DNA of 64,000 nt from Podocnemis expansa (taxonomy: Eukaryota; Chordata; Testudines; Podocnemididae). The notes below the pieces were generated by a model. It worked only from the letters and a program-made list of their open reading frames with translations. It made no database searches and had not been told where the DNA came from. A program made the translations under genes and the position numbers. Shown one piece after another: positions 35,301 through 50,300 of this stretch (positions are counted from its first letter, which is position 1; the number at the start of each line of letters is the position of its first letter). The stretch lies in contig ML681964.1 in the NCBI GenBank assembly GCA_007922195.1, positions 6,838,445-6,902,444 on the forward strand, given 5' to 3'.

Positions 35301-38300
35301 GAATGTATCCCACTTAGCTCTAAAGAATGATGCAAGTTACACTCCTGAAGTTTGTGAGAATAAGGAAAATTAACTGGTGGGGGCAGGGGGTTAGCAAAGT
35401 TAAAACGCAAGCCTAAAACATCCTCAGCTATAAAGAAAACATCATTCACAAATACACCAGTATAAAGCCTTGTTTATAGCTACCAGGCAACCAAAGACTT
35501 CATGGTACTAAAAGAAGTATTTTCTTTACCTTGTGTGTGGGTAGCAAATAGCACTATCAAACTAGATCCTCACCTGGTGCAAACTGCACTAGCATTGCTG
35601 AATTCAATGGTCCTATGGTGATGTCCACCAGCTTAGGGTTTGGTCTATGGTGCGTCTGTAAAAGTACCATGCCACTGCTGTGTTTTCACAGGCGATGTTA
35701 GTGAGCCCCAGGGAAGAAACAATGTGTCTCCCTGGAAAGGCTAACACAACAGATCCTGGAATTATATCTTGTCTTAGCTACACCTGGTGATATATTTCCA
35801 CGTGGAACATTCAGTAAGGTTCCATCTGCTCAATGTTTAACAACCCCTTACATTTTTCACTGTTTAAATATAAAGTGCAGAAGTGCCTTCATCAGAAATA
35901 AACAAACTAAAACCAACTTCGTTTTAAAACTTCCGTGACTTTATGCCATGTGAAAGAGGGTCTCGACTGCTGCATCATGACACAAGTGTTGCAGCATGGC
36001 AGCTGAGCGTATCACCACAAGTCAGCTCACTGCCAAAAGAGAGAGACCTCCCACTGCTGAAAGAAACCCTTGCAGGGTTTTCTTCTGGCAGCGAGGGGCT
36101 CCTTTTGGAAGCAGGCTGATTGCAGCAAGTCAGGCGGGCGCTCCACACTACCAAAACAGCTGGAGGCAGCAGTTTTTTCACGGCAGAGGAGGCTGCCTTT
36201 TTACGAGCCACCACCAAAAGCTCCTGGAGCAGCAACTCTTTGCAGTGGTGGCACCTGCTCCTGGATAGCAGCTACCAAAAGTCCTACGGTGGCATGTTTC
36301 TTTCAGAGATGGGGCCTTTTTTTTTTTTGAGCTACCACCAAAACTGCTGGCAGCAGTGGGGGGAGCCTGCATCTCTGGGTCCTGTCTCACAACGGTTGCC
36401 TCTCAGGAGGTCCTGAGTGAGAGGACTGCCAGCCATGTTGAAATACTGGAAGAGTTGAGAACCTCTGCTTTATGGTTTGGGCTTGATTTGTTTCTCCTCT
36501 CAAAATCAAAGCTGGCTACTGGTACGCAGAGACTTCCTGTCGACCTGACCAGTATGGTATCTCTGGTTACTTGTATTCCCCATCTGTCTGTTTCTACATG
36601 CTGTCTCTTGTCTTACGTTTAGACTGTAAATTCTTAGGGCAGGAACTATTTGCAGAACACCTAGCACCCTGGGCACCTAGTCCTAAGAGACAGAGATATA
36701 AATTAAAAACCACATATCTACTTCTTGTTCCAACAATGGGCCGTTCTAAAACTGAGCAATCTAACTGCATTACACTGAAGAATGCGAAGAACCCAACAAA
36801 ATTCAAGAGAACCTAATTTATTCAAAACAAATAAAAACAAGACTCCTGCGGCACCTTAGAGACTAACAAATTTCTTCAGGAATTATCTTGCAAGGGCTCC
36901 AACTCACCACTCTGTCAGATGCAGTACAAATACAGTACAGTATCCCTGCTTAAAAAAATAAGTGTGGCAGAAACCAAAACTGCCAGGGTGGACCGGGGGG
37001 GGGGGCTTGAATTCTGCAGGGTTCAGATCTCTTCTGATCATACCAGCTTAAACCCCATTAATAACAGTGTGAATCTCTCTCCCTCTCTCTCTGTCTCACT
37101 CACACACACACTGAAGGTTATCTAGTGAGGAACAGCGTCTAGCTCTAACACCACAGCAGAAGTCCGTGCATTTTTAAGCAGCTGATACCGAAGTACATAC
37201 AGTACATAATGACCATATGCAGGTGTGACTTGTAATGAAGAGCTGATGGTGCTAGGACCCACTACTAACAACCCAGCTATAAGCCACCATGTAGTACCTA
37301 TAATATAGCTACTGTATTCCTGAGAAAAAGCCCCATCTGCTGAGACGACGGGACAATGGAGCTTCCAGGGACTGCAGAACCCTGGCTATCCCTGAAGGAA
37401 GTGCCCCACCAGGCCTTACTGCAGGATAGACTGCACAGGGAACAAGCGCTGTACAGTGAATATGACTCTCTGTGGAGCTAAGAAATCAGATTAGAGCCAC
37501 AGAAACAAGGTTACTGTCTGGTACCAACCAACTGTCCCCTGGTTCCCTCTGGATTAAGCTATTTCAAAGAAATAAAAGATGAGTTCTCAGCTGGAGGTGG
37601 GGGAAGATGTGGAAAAGGGTTCTCAGCTGTCTGAAGACACACCTACACTGTGGGCTCTGCCCCAATCAATACAGCGGATCATACAGACCCGCTCAATCTA
37701 TAGGAGACGCACCCTACAGTCTACGTCAGGGGTCTCAAACATGTGGCCCATGGGCCGCATGCGGCCCCTAAAGCTACTTCCTGCAGCCCATGACACTATT
37801 GCTACCAATATTTGCAATATCGTTGTATGAAAAGGTTTCAGTGGGGTGGCCCTCATGCTAACGTACTACTCCTCACGCAGCCCTATGCTAGTCCTCATAT
37901 GGCCCTCACGGTGATTTGAGTTTGAGACCCCGGTCTATGTCATAAGTCCACCCATCAAAAGGAGTAAGGTTGTGTCAAAGGGAAGGCATTGTTCATTGAA
38001 GCAGTGCAGTGTAGACGTGGCAGTATACCAACAAGAAATGCACAGCTCACATCTCCCCTGTCCACAGCAATGTAGACCAGCCCTGACTCTGGCAAAAAGT
38101 TTCTGGTTGAAAAGTTTTGCTGAGCTGACACAAAGTATGAACATACCTGAAACTTTAGGTGAATTTAACTGGCTGCTGGTATGAACAAGAGCCTCAGCTG
38201 ATGTAACTTGCTATAGCTTTCTTGACCTGAATGATTCTGTGCAATTCTCCTATAATAGATCAACCTCCTTCCCTGAATGAAGTCTGATTCCAAACTGAGA

Positions 38301-41300
38301 CACATGCATCTCTATTACACAGGGGTAACACTGCTGCACAACCTGCCAAACCCAATGCTGGCAAAGCATTCACTGTGATTCTCACCTCAAAGGTCCCAGC
38401 CTTGAGAAGATTGACCTGGTCGTGCTGAGAAAGAACTCGGAATCCTGGAATACGTTTTGCAAACTCCACCACTTCTTTCACAGCAGGGGTAAAGCTCATA
38501 GAAAATTCTTCCCAGACTTCATGGCCAGACTTACTCGGATCCACAAAAGGGGTCTTGCTCATTGGACATACCTAGAATTTCCACACATACACCCACACAC
38601 ACAAAAAAAATACCTTCTTACCATATTTTGTATTACAAAATTACATGCCACATTTTAACAAATATTTGAAAGAAGCAGACATCATTTAAGAAACTGTCTA
38701 AGTATAGAAGAGATTAAAAAGGGATTATTCTTTAGTTAACTGTCTAAGAAATGGGTGTTTTAGCTACTAAAGTTTTATAATTTTGCTAACTTTTGGTGCT
38801 CCAATAGTTTAATTAGGGGAAGATGTTACCATGCAAAGAATCAAAAGTTGAACTCCCCATTTCTGATCTCACTTGCTCTGGCTTCTATAGTTACCCCTGA
38901 CTCTTTCCTCACTTACTCCACTGTAAACTAGGTTTAACAAATCTAAACTGATTTTTTGCTCCTGGAATGGGCAGGGAAACAGAATACTGGTGGTAAAGTA
39001 TGTTCACTCCCTAGCTATCATCCTGTAAGTCATCTCAGGAACAGAAGGGACAAATTCCAGAAAGAGACAACCTCCTGTGTTTAACAAGCCCTGCTCAGCT
39101 TTCAGGAAAGAGTCACCATGATTAAAAAAAGCTTGTCTGAAACCTGGGCGGACTAGCAAGACAGGGGATTATTACTAATGCTGCACTGTCTAGAGCCATG
39201 ACCAGAGGTCTGAGCTCCAATGGGCTAGGCACTGTCCACACACAATAACAAAGTCCCTGGAATAAACAGCTTACAAATAAAGGTTTCCTCAGGGATCTAA
39301 GAAAAGCTTGAAAGCTACTCAAAAATTATAAGGTTGAAAACTTAAGTCAATTTGTTCTTGAATGCTGTTCAGAAAAAATAGGGTTTTCAATTACGGAGCA
39401 TCAAAGAACAAGAACCACAGTATTTTCTTCCTCCTCAGCCTCTTCCACTTGGTAAAGGTAAGAGTCTACTTTAAGGCACTGAAGAAAACAGTGTTGCCTG
39501 TATGGAGAAGAGACAGCCACTAGAAGGTGAAAGGAGAAGGGCTTATTTCAAAATGAGACTGGGGGGAGGGGGGAGAAGGGGGCAGAATATGAAACATTGT
39601 TTCTTGACTTAAATTAGTTCAGGTGATCACAGAGACTGAAACAAGGAAGTAGTTTTTGGTATGATGCTACTAGGATTAAGAAGGGGGTGGGGGTCCTAAG
39701 CACTCCTGGATGAGTGGGGTAGCAAAAGGAAGGGACCCATCCCTGTAGATCCTATCACTGACTCACAGTTTAAAGAGTTGTAGCGATAGGACAGATTTGT
39801 TGTGGACAGCGCAGAACCCTCCAAAATCAAATGTTTTGAATAGTTTCCATAAAAACACCTGATCTTAATACCAATCTGAATAAAAATAAAATTAAAAAAT
39901 GACCTACAAAACAAAATGACCAAGTGTTGGAAAGAACTGGTAAAAACAGACTTAAATGAACTAGACTGACTCTGGGGATTAAATCCTGACCCAACTGAAA
40001 TCAATGACAAAACTCCACTGAGTTCACTGAGGCCAACTTGTGTTTGGATGGTTTTAAAGTATGTTTCAAGTTAATGTATCTACCTCTGTAAATTATTTTA
40101 AATGTTTTATCCCCAAGAGAAAAGGAGTGAAAAGAACTTACTGACTCATAAGTTCACCTGTCTAAAAAACATACTGTAACTTGACTTTCAAGTATATCTT
40201 TTATGTGTTTGAGTTGAAAACAGACTACCAGGCAACTAAAAGATGCTTAGAGGAACCCCATCAATTGTTTGACTTCAAATCCCATAAACAGCTTAAATCA
40301 GGCCTCAACAAATCTATATTTCTGGTCACCATGGCCACCAGTTTTAGCAGCCTGTTGCCTAGCTCCTCTGCAGAAATGTAATGGAGGAGCACCCTCTGGT
40401 GATCAAAATTAAAACTGCTGGTGCTTAGCTGTGAGCCCTGGCTTAAATCTCTGAACTCTATCTAGTAGTTCCCTGCCACTAAACTCTATTGAGTGCTATT
40501 TGGTTATCCATTACAGACTAAATTCATCTGTCTGCAACTTCACTGACTTGGGCTACACTTGGTCCCACATATATTCACAGATTAAAAGCCATTGCAAAAA
40601 AGCCTCCCTAAACCATCAACAACAGATATTACTGTACCAGATGCATTCTCCCTCTAGTGTTGCATGAGTAAATATTCATGTTCTCATTTGCAGAAAACCC
40701 ATCTTCTGGGATGCTATCACACATTCTTTGAGCATAACCATTGGTAAAGTTCATACAGTGGCCATTTGTGAAACAAATGGCACGCCCATTTGGATAATGC
40801 ATTAAGTTCCTCCCTTTGTATTGTCCAGCAAGATGTTGCTCACTCTCGATATAATGGGTGTCACTAAGCCCATTGCTACAATGGCCACTATTCAAACTAT
40901 ATTGCTCAGTGTTCTTTGGAATTCTTTCCCCGCTCTGTGGCTGTATGGCCTCAGCTGTGTTTTCTGATTGCTCCTGGTTGTACATGAAGGTGTCTTTGTG
41001 GGCTCTGGTCACCATACCAATCACTTCTTCCTTAGCAATGTCACAGGAAGGAGGAGGAGATGGACTTTTGATGTTTTCCAGCTCTTGTTGGGGTTTGGAT
41101 ATAAGCTCCTCTTGAGAAGGTGGGCGAGCTTGTTCCTGGTGTTCTGTTAACACTTCATTTGGCAAGTGACCACTGAACTGACTGTTCATCATGGTCTTCA
41201 TGGCACTCTGCATTTCAATCAGCATTCTCTGTTTTTCACGTTTGGGAATGCGGCCAAATCGAACAGCTAAGGAAGAACCAAAGAAAAAGGTTTTAGCAAC

Positions 41301-44300
41301 ACACACAGACAACTTCAGCCATGAAAACTGCTACCCACAAAACTGACATTGCTTCTTTATGCCTGATCCCCAGATCTCATTTACATGACTGTATCCCAGG
41401 AGTAACTCCACTGGGGCCAGTGAAGTTAACCCACTATAAAGCCAGTGTAAGATTAAAACTGTGGTCATTTTGTTAGGCACCACTGTTTATGTGTAAAACA
41501 AGACAGCTAAAAATACACACCACTTGTCTCTTTCTTCTTTATTCCAAATTAGGCCCGGTCTACACACACAGATGCACTTGTTTAACTAAATGAGTGCTTT
41601 AAAACCAGTGTAGTTAAATCAATGGTGTGTGGACACTCAAATTTATTTAAACTTGGTTTGTATCACATTAGTTTACATTTACAGGGTCAAACAGTCAACA
41701 CAAACCGTTTTAAACTGAAGTACGTGTGCTTGCCCAGGAGCCCAGCATTAATTAAACTGGTTTACTGCAATCAGGTACAAGCTGTGTGTAAACAGTCCCT
41801 TACGGGCTGTAGTCTCTAATACAGTACTCAGAATGACAGCACAATTATTTTAAATACAACGTTAGGTTAATTCCTCCTCCTCACCACCATGACTATTAAA
41901 TATGCTGTTGTTCCGTATAAATCTGAGGGAAACAAAAAGTGAAACGAGGTGAGGGAGAGAAAATTCTCAGCTCCATGAAACTTATGCTTTGGAAGCCAAA
42001 TAATATGCATTTTCAGCATCTCACTAAAAGCCTTCATGGGAGGAGGACTTTCAGTTATGCATATGGCAATTTAGTCATACAGCTTCTGCTACTATGAAAA
42101 AGTTGTGCTATGTCCTTGCACTAAAAACTAACTCCTAAAACTCTACTCCTTGCAATGGACTTCCATTAAGAGACAAAAGGAATGTGTGCTGAGACTGATC
42201 CAGGTCCTATTAAGAGTCACTCCTCTGACTTCACTGAGAGCTAGGCTAGGCAATATTGCCTTACATTTAAGAATAAAACCTAGGAAATGTATGCAACACA
42301 CTGAACAAGATGGTATTGATTCTTATCCCTATTGCACTAGTGTAAATCCAGAACAACCTCACTGCCATCAAGAGTTATTTTGGATTTACACCAGAGTAAC
42401 TGAGTTCAAAACCACCAAATACCTGTAGAGGAGTTTATAATATCATTTCAGCAAAATAAACTAAGACATATGCCAAGTCTGTCCCTCTAGCAGCTATAGC
42501 ACAATTTATTATATTAATCCCAACTCCAGGTGTTCAGAGAAGAGTGGGCTTTCTTGGCTAGCTTATATACGGAGCTCACAAAAAAAAACCAAAAAAAACC
42601 CACACACACCAAGATAGTCATACAGTGAGAAAACAAGATAATCCACATAACAGACAACATTAGTGTCCAAGAACAACTAGATTCAACTGTCTGTCTTTGC
42701 CTTCTTACAGTCTTTGACACACTCTTTCAAGATGGGTGGCAATCTTTGACACACTCTTTCAAGATGGGTGGCAAGTGCTGCACAATTCACTTTTATGATG
42801 TCATTGCTCAATAAGGAACGTACCATCTCTTGACATTCCAACAGACAAACATTTTTTGAAGCGGCACTGCTGGCATCTGTTCCTATTCATTCTCATTATA
42901 GAGCAGTTGTTATTCTTCAAGCACTTCTTATACTGGATATTTTGCTGAATGCTTCTTCTGAAAAAACCCTGAAGATAAAAACCACAATTCATTACTACAC
43001 GTATCAACTCCTCCATCCACTGGCAAATAAGCTTCACTCCCACAAGGTCTCATATAGGCTTCCAGAGCCAGGTGACGTTGCTGCCAACCGCAGCATCTGA
43101 CACTGTCACATGACTTATGTCACGTGACTTGTTTTCCCTCAGACTGTTTTGCTAGCAGAGTGAAGCATGTGTAATGAAGAACATACTAGAATTAATGTAA
43201 TAAACTTGTTGTTTCTAAAAATCACAGATTCTAAACATTTCCCCAGGAGTTAAAACCCCATGATCCAAAGATCTTTATCTTACTGATGGAGAAACCTACA
43301 AGGCTGAGAGGCTAAGTGACTTACCCAAGATCACACAGGACATGGAAATAGAATCCAGTTCTCCTGGCTCCTAGCCATGTATTTTAGCCACTAGACCACC
43401 CTCCTGCATGATGTCTAGCCTCCTCCATTCAAAAAAAAACCAGACATTCACATAATACCATAAGCTCCTTCGTGGAATGGACCATTCATGATCTTCCCAT
43501 GTCTGAGAACATTACCTCTGATCAATCAGTGGACAGGCAGATATCCAGTTTAGTTATTCCCATGGGAAGCCATGGTGTATTCCCAAGCAGCCTGTCTTTT
43601 TTAAAAACATCCTGTGTATAATCCAGGGGTGGACAAAACCGGCTCACAGCTAGGCACTGGCAATTTTACTTTTGGTCGCCAAAAGGACCTTCTCCATTAC
43701 ATGCCTGCAGTGAAGTGAGGTGACACCAAAACTGGTCACCATGGCAACTAGAACCATATTATTTGTCCAGGCCTGGTATAACCTAAATTTAACTTTTCAA
43801 AATCCTCCTGCTCACTCCATGATTCCAATTATTGATCATCTGAAAACTAGGCGCACCCACAGCAGAAAGGAGACTACTATACTGTACCTTACAGCCCTCA
43901 CAAGCATGAACACCATAGTGAAATCCTGAAGCAACATCCCCACAGACTTTACACAGGAGGACCATGCCATTAAATTCTGGAAACAGAACAGAAGAGAGCG
44001 GCATGAGATTCCAATGGTAACATTCTCCCTCCCAGGTCTTGTCTATACTGGTGATGGCATGTAGGGGACATTTAGTACCGCACCTCAGTGCAAGATGTGT
44101 CCACACCTACTGTGATATAACACGTGGCAGTGACAGGCTCTGGCAGACAGATGCAGCTGGGAAAGGCTTCAGCAATGTGGAGCTGCTGGAGCCTTTCCCC
44201 ACTGCCTCCCCTCTGCCACAGCTTTTCCCGGCAGTGGGGAAAGCTTCTGACTGGACCAGATTGCCAAAGCGAGCAGCGCAGAGAGGGAGGCACCACTTGG

Positions 44301-47300
44301 GCATGTAGAGAGCAGGGCTTCACGATCTCCACTGCCATTTAAACCTGTGCCAGCTGGGCATGCAATGTATGCATTCCACACATGGCCGCAAATGCAGAGC
44401 TATCCACAGAACACACTTCTGCCCTTTAAAATGTGCACTGCTCGTGAAATATTGCACGTCAGTTCAAGGTACAAGAAAGGAGACAAAAAAACAAGAACAC
44501 AGGAACTCCCTGCATGATTCAGTAGGGATTAATTTAGGAAGAATTCCTCAACAGAGTGGGAACGCCACACACGCACTGAGCTAGCAGTGAATTTTTAATA
44601 AAAGTAGCATTGCATTCAATGGTAGGAAAAAAATTTGCTTACATTTATGAATTTTTAAAAGGCTCATTTATGAAACTAGGTCACCAAAGTTTAGGGTCAA
44701 TCTGTCTTTCCCATCAGGACAAGGAAGCCCAAATAAATGTTGCAGGTTCCCCAAATGAGAATAAAGATCTTTTCTTAAAAACAGAAATATTAAAAGACAC
44801 TGAACTTCAAAATCACATGTTGCGAACAAGTATGTGCTTTTACTAATAACTTTGACCTTATCCTACAACTGATTTCATACACACAAACATCTGCAGCAAC
44901 ATAGACTCCCCCATTCAGATGCACCAACACAAACATGACTTTACATTAATCACAGTGAAAGAATTTTTTAGTCCAATTTGCTTGCAACTTTTTATGCTCT
45001 TTCTTTACGCTCTGCATGCTTTATTCCAGTTTGGACAGTAAAGAATGGGACTTTCAGACATGCTCAGAATTGCCTTTGCACTGCTCCCACCAAACCCAAC
45101 TCTCCCAGTGACTTCAGGGGAGCAGAGCTGGGCTGAAGTCAAGTGCTAGAGCGGGTCAGAAGAATTTCACTGGAACCATTTCTCATCTCAAAATGCAGTT
45201 TGAATGAAGTTCGGTTTCAGTTCATGAACAGAACAAGACCAAATGGCAATCCTGAAATCCTCTGTAAAAGGGATTTCTTGTCTCTGCACAGGTCTACTAA
45301 ACACGTTTAAATACTCCACTATAAAAATCAGTTAGATCAGTTTCAATTTTGTTTATAGCCAATTTCACATACGCTCTGATTCTGCAAACACTGAAGTGCA
45401 CTAGTAGCCTTCTGCACAAGAGCAATCCTCCCAAGTGCTTCAACATCTGCCAAACAATGTACAGATCAGAACGAAAGGGGAAAGGTCTTACTAAGGTCTT
45501 GAATCTATTTAGTTTGGGTAGGAGAGAAATAATTTTTAAATTAACTGGAAGGATTTTTAAAGTACAACGACCAAACAATGCTGGCTTCATAATCCCACCA
45601 TAATACAGTACAAGAGGATTACTCAGAAAGTTTAACTTGCAAAAATTATTTCCTTGGCACAGGAAAAAAAAATCTAAATTCAAATTTAGAGGTTGTTGAA
45701 ATACCCACCTACCCACTAGTTCTCAGCCTTTTTGTGTGTCATGACACACATGGCAGCATGCACAACCCTACAGGACACACCAGACCCCAGTTCCTCCTGC
45801 CCATGCCACCAAACCCAGAGCCCCTACCAGGAAGCTGCTGGCTGCACTCAAGCAGCTGTACACAGCTGCCATCTCTCTGTGACACACTGCTGTGGAGCAA
45901 CAGCAGTATGTCGCAACACAGCAGTTGAGAATTGCTGCTCTAATCCAGTGGTTTTCAAACCACAGGTTGCAACCCAGCTGTAGGTCACAGACCCGCAGGT
46001 ACTGGGTCGTAGCACCCCCTGATCCTGCAAGACTAGAATCCATTGCTCAAGGATGTAACTGTGGGGTTGCAGGTTTTAATGTCCCCTCCCCCCCCCCCCC
46101 AACTGGGTCCCCCAAGGAAAAAAATTTGAAAACCATTGCTCTAATCTATATATCTTGCCATTCAGTGTTTAACATTAACATGCTTGTTTAAAAAATAAAA
46201 AAAAAACAAACCAACCCTGTTGAGATCACTTTTAACTTTTAAGACTGCTTCAAAGAAAATTCCTTTATTGGTGAATATCTGATTAACAAAGAATGTACGA
46301 AATACAAGCAAATTAACTAAAGCAGGTTAAAGCCTACAGTATAGTGGCAATGAGTAGCACCCCAGTAACTCTGATCATATCAACTTTTTTATTTTATCTG
46401 TGGCTTTAAGAAATAAAAGTCATTTGTGGCTGGAACCCAGCGCACAAGTTCTGAACACACTTTAACTGGTGTATGTCTGGGAAAGAAACTTGTACACTGC
46501 CTAACACAATAAAGTCCTGAGCCATGACTGGGGCTCTTAAGTGCTACCATAATTAATATACATTTATAAAATTATTCCACTGCTCTCTATAGCTATTCCA
46601 GATGAACACTGATGCAAACAAGAATTTATTCTTATGTTCAAAACTATCTTTTAAAATGACATTTGGCCAGGTTTCAGTGAAAAGAGCACAAGAGAGATTA
46701 GGATCAGACTTTGTTTTAGCACTCACATCATTTCAAAACTGCTGGGGCTTTTTATTTAAAAAAAATATATATATATTAGTTCTTGACTTAAACTTACTTG
46801 TGGGCCAAAGGACAATATGGCCTGTTGGCACCACTTTGCACTGTGAGGAAGCATTCCAGGTCTGGGAGTGGCATCAGTGCATTTCATATCCTGGATCAGT
46901 AAAACTCAGGCACGTGGCAGAGGTTGAGCTCAAGGAGCAGGGTTGGAAAAAAGATTGAAAAGACTGCTGATTCAGGCTGCAGTTTGTGACTTCTGCCTAG
47001 CAAGAGGCTGTTTGCTCAACATCTTGGCCAGAGGATGAGCACCATTGCTATCGCTGTCTAGAAGGAAGGAAGTTAGAAATTAAGCATGGAGGGAAAACTG
47101 TGGTCTCCAGATGAAGGCTGGGGATGTCCTCAGGCCAGCCATCAGTTTGAGACAGTGGAACAAGACAGTGCATGTTTATCTGCCTGATGATACCCCAAAA
47201 TATACATACTTGTAAGTCCACCATGGCCTTTGGTCAACCCAGCTACACTTGACCGGCCTATTTTAGCAGCATCGTCTAGCCGATCGCTCCTTGACGTGCC

Positions 47301-50300
47301 ATCAGAACCCTCACTGCTCCTGCTGTTACAACTGCTCTCCGAAGCAGAACTGTCTGGTGAAGACGGTACCAGTGAAGAGGACAAATGGAAACTGCTTTCC
47401 GAGCTCTCACTGTGACAAGAGGCTGGACTAGATGCAGAGCTGGAAGAGCTGATGTAAGCAATCACACCTCCTGGGGGAAGCAAAAGAAAAAAATGTAATG
47501 ACATATCAAATGAATGTACACAGTTGGCAACTGATTCACTTCCTGAGCCGGTAACACCTGACACAGCACTGCATGTGTTCTCACATGTGCTTCCTTCAAA
47601 ACCCTCCCTCAAGCTCATTTCTTTCCATTAGATTTCAACCACTGACCTCCACTTCCACCCCATCATCTCTTGCTCTCAGACCTGACCTCCTAAAGTGGAC
47701 TATGAGATTAGATAAAAGAGGGAGCAGGGGAAGGGACCAACAACAAGCATAAGCAGCTTTCATCTGACATGTGGAAGATGAGGAGGCAATGGAGGGACTC
47801 AAAAGTTGTGGAGATGTAACTTGATCAGAAAATGATCTTAGAAGCAGTGTTCTGAATGGAGCTGGATAGAGAGAAAAGACTAGATCAGAGATGTTGGGGG
47901 GGGGGGGGAGCAGAGGTAATTTAGATACAGGTAAGAGAAAGGGCAAAGTAAAAGATGACATCAAGGATACAAGCCTGAGATAGGGAGGAAGTTGGTGGTA
48001 TCCATAGTGATGAAGAAAAGGGCTTGGGAGTAAACAAAGTTCAATCTTGGCCTTTTTTTTCCTATGAAGGACCACTTATCACATTAAAACTCTTTGTAGA
48101 GTATTTAAATATAAACGAGGAGTGGCACTTTTGAAGATGAATGAATTTATTTTTCATATGAGCTTTCATGGGCAAAGTCCCATTTTGTCAGATGCCAGGG
48201 CAGAAAAAACTTACAGTGTAAGTTTTCTCCACTCAGGCATCTGACAAAATGGGACTCTGCCCACAAAAGCTCATGCAAAAAATAAATGTTCAGCAAAACA
48301 AACAAGGAGTCCTGTGGCACTGTTAGAATGAACTAGACTAACATGGCTACCCCCTTGGAACTTGTCAACATTTAAATATCAATCACTTGCCAAAGCTGTT
48401 ATTTATAAGCCACTACATACCCATTTGAAAACCAGAGAGACTGCTTAATCTTAAATTCATGGTGCACTTTTGGGGAAAATTACTTCATGCCCTCTTTTAG
48501 ACATGGGAACTGATGCATTTTTTTCCACAGGGTGTCCTCTCCATCTTATGTGCTAGAGGTATTATCTTGCAAGAGACACAAACAATTCTTTACTCTTGAG
48601 AGCCAAGAGAGTTGTCACCTCCAAGACCTGGTATTTTAAAAGCCATTACACAGCGTTTGCTATTTCACATGAAAATTGGCAAGTGTAAAAGCTCATTGCC
48701 AAAAACTGTACTACTTTCTTTCCTTCTCTGCTTCCTTTGTTCTATGGGAGATTCCGTTACATATGGCTCATTGCCTACTAGAATAAGATGATAAATACGC
48801 CTTTAATCGGTAGGGTTTCAGACCTACAAATGACAAAGAATACTTGCTCAAAAGTCAGTGCAGTGGGTCCTGGGTCATAGTTCTTTATGTTAATTATAGC
48901 ATACTTAACGAATGCTACCACACAGCTACTACTTTTGAAGTCCTGAAATGCAATGCTGGTATATCCCTTACATTACTTCTGCAGGTTATTGTTATAAACC
49001 ATACACACTGCAATGATCAGATCATCTAGAGCTAAGTTTTCAATATAGTGTGTCAAAAAAAGGTGGCATTGGACACAGGATATATTACATAATGGAAGAT
49101 GTGCATTAGATTTCACCAAAGAAGGCACCAAGTAACAAAATTACACGAGTCCCATATAAACTTGTGGTGGGGGACAAAGACCTACTCTACACACTTAAAC
49201 CTTAGTTTAACAAAGCTACAGTGGCCAGTGGTTTGAAAAATCCACACAATGGCATGCTGTGGCCATGCCAACCTAATACCCTACTACGGAGGCAGGTAGG
49301 TCAACGGCAAATGCTTCCCTCAACCTCGCTACTCTCTCTTGAGACAGTAAAGTTCCTGCAGTGGTGGAAAAAAAGGCACCATAATGACACCACTGTAGAC
49401 ATGGACCAAGCGCCCTGCAATTCACAGAACTGACCCACATGTTCCTTGGGGTCCTGCTTAGTGCCGTACTTGACCTTCATACACAGTACTGAGCTTGCAT
49501 GCTTGCTCTGTTTGGGCTCACACAGAAAGAAATGAAAAGCCAATCAAAGACCTCCCTCCTTAATCACAGTGGGCAACCCTAAGCAAGGTACCCCATACTA
49601 CACAGGAATGGCCGCATTTCTTCAAGCAGAGAGAAACTCATCCTCCCTCCCAATGAGATAGAGCAGCTCTCCCCAATTCATGACTCCTCTCCCACCAGCT
49701 ACAGAAGGGAGCCGCTTCCAAAGCACCCAGGCTGAGCATGTTGTCAGTACAGGCTCCTTGGTGCAGCCAAAGGGATGAGAAATCAACACTTCCGTCCCCG
49801 TGGCTGCAGCAGAGAGCACAGCAAAGTGCTCTGCCTAAGGCCATAGGGGCTGGGGTCCCTGCTGAAGCCACAGAGTGGTGAGCACTGATTTTTCCATCAC
49901 TCTGGTTGCAGAAGGCAGCCACTGCCTAGAGACCCAGGTGGAGCACCCAGGGGAATAATCAACAGAGCCCTGCACGGATATAAATAAGTGGATCAGTATC
50001 CGACCTGCATCCACAAGAAATGGCCTGCGGATATCCATGGATATCCGCATATTTGCAGGGCTCTAGCTCTGTGCAGATAAAAAGACGTGGATCTGTATCT
50101 GATCTGCATCCACAAGAAATGGTCTGCGGACATCCGTGTCGTATCCGTGGATGCAGATACAAGGTGGATATCTGCGGATATCCGTGGATCTGCAGGGCTC
50201 TATAGATCAGTTACTCCCTCCCCTGCTACAGCAGAGACCAAAATGCTCTACCTGGGTCCCTACGCTCTGGGTCCCTGCTGGAGCCAGAGGGAGGGAAGCA

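Noticed and set aside
35996..36416. Overlapping frames of 86-98 codons in intron 6
   Set aside because: They follow the degenerate tandem repeat and show no protein family.
40629..40637. Stop codon TAA just after exon 5 as the protein end
   Set aside because: The GTACAG there is a splice donor; exon 6 continues the REV-ERB protein in frame with Val381-Cys382.
45297..45716. 139-codon minus-strand frame in intron 2
   Set aside because: No known domain and no splice signals linking it to NR1D2; it ends at a MITE boundary.
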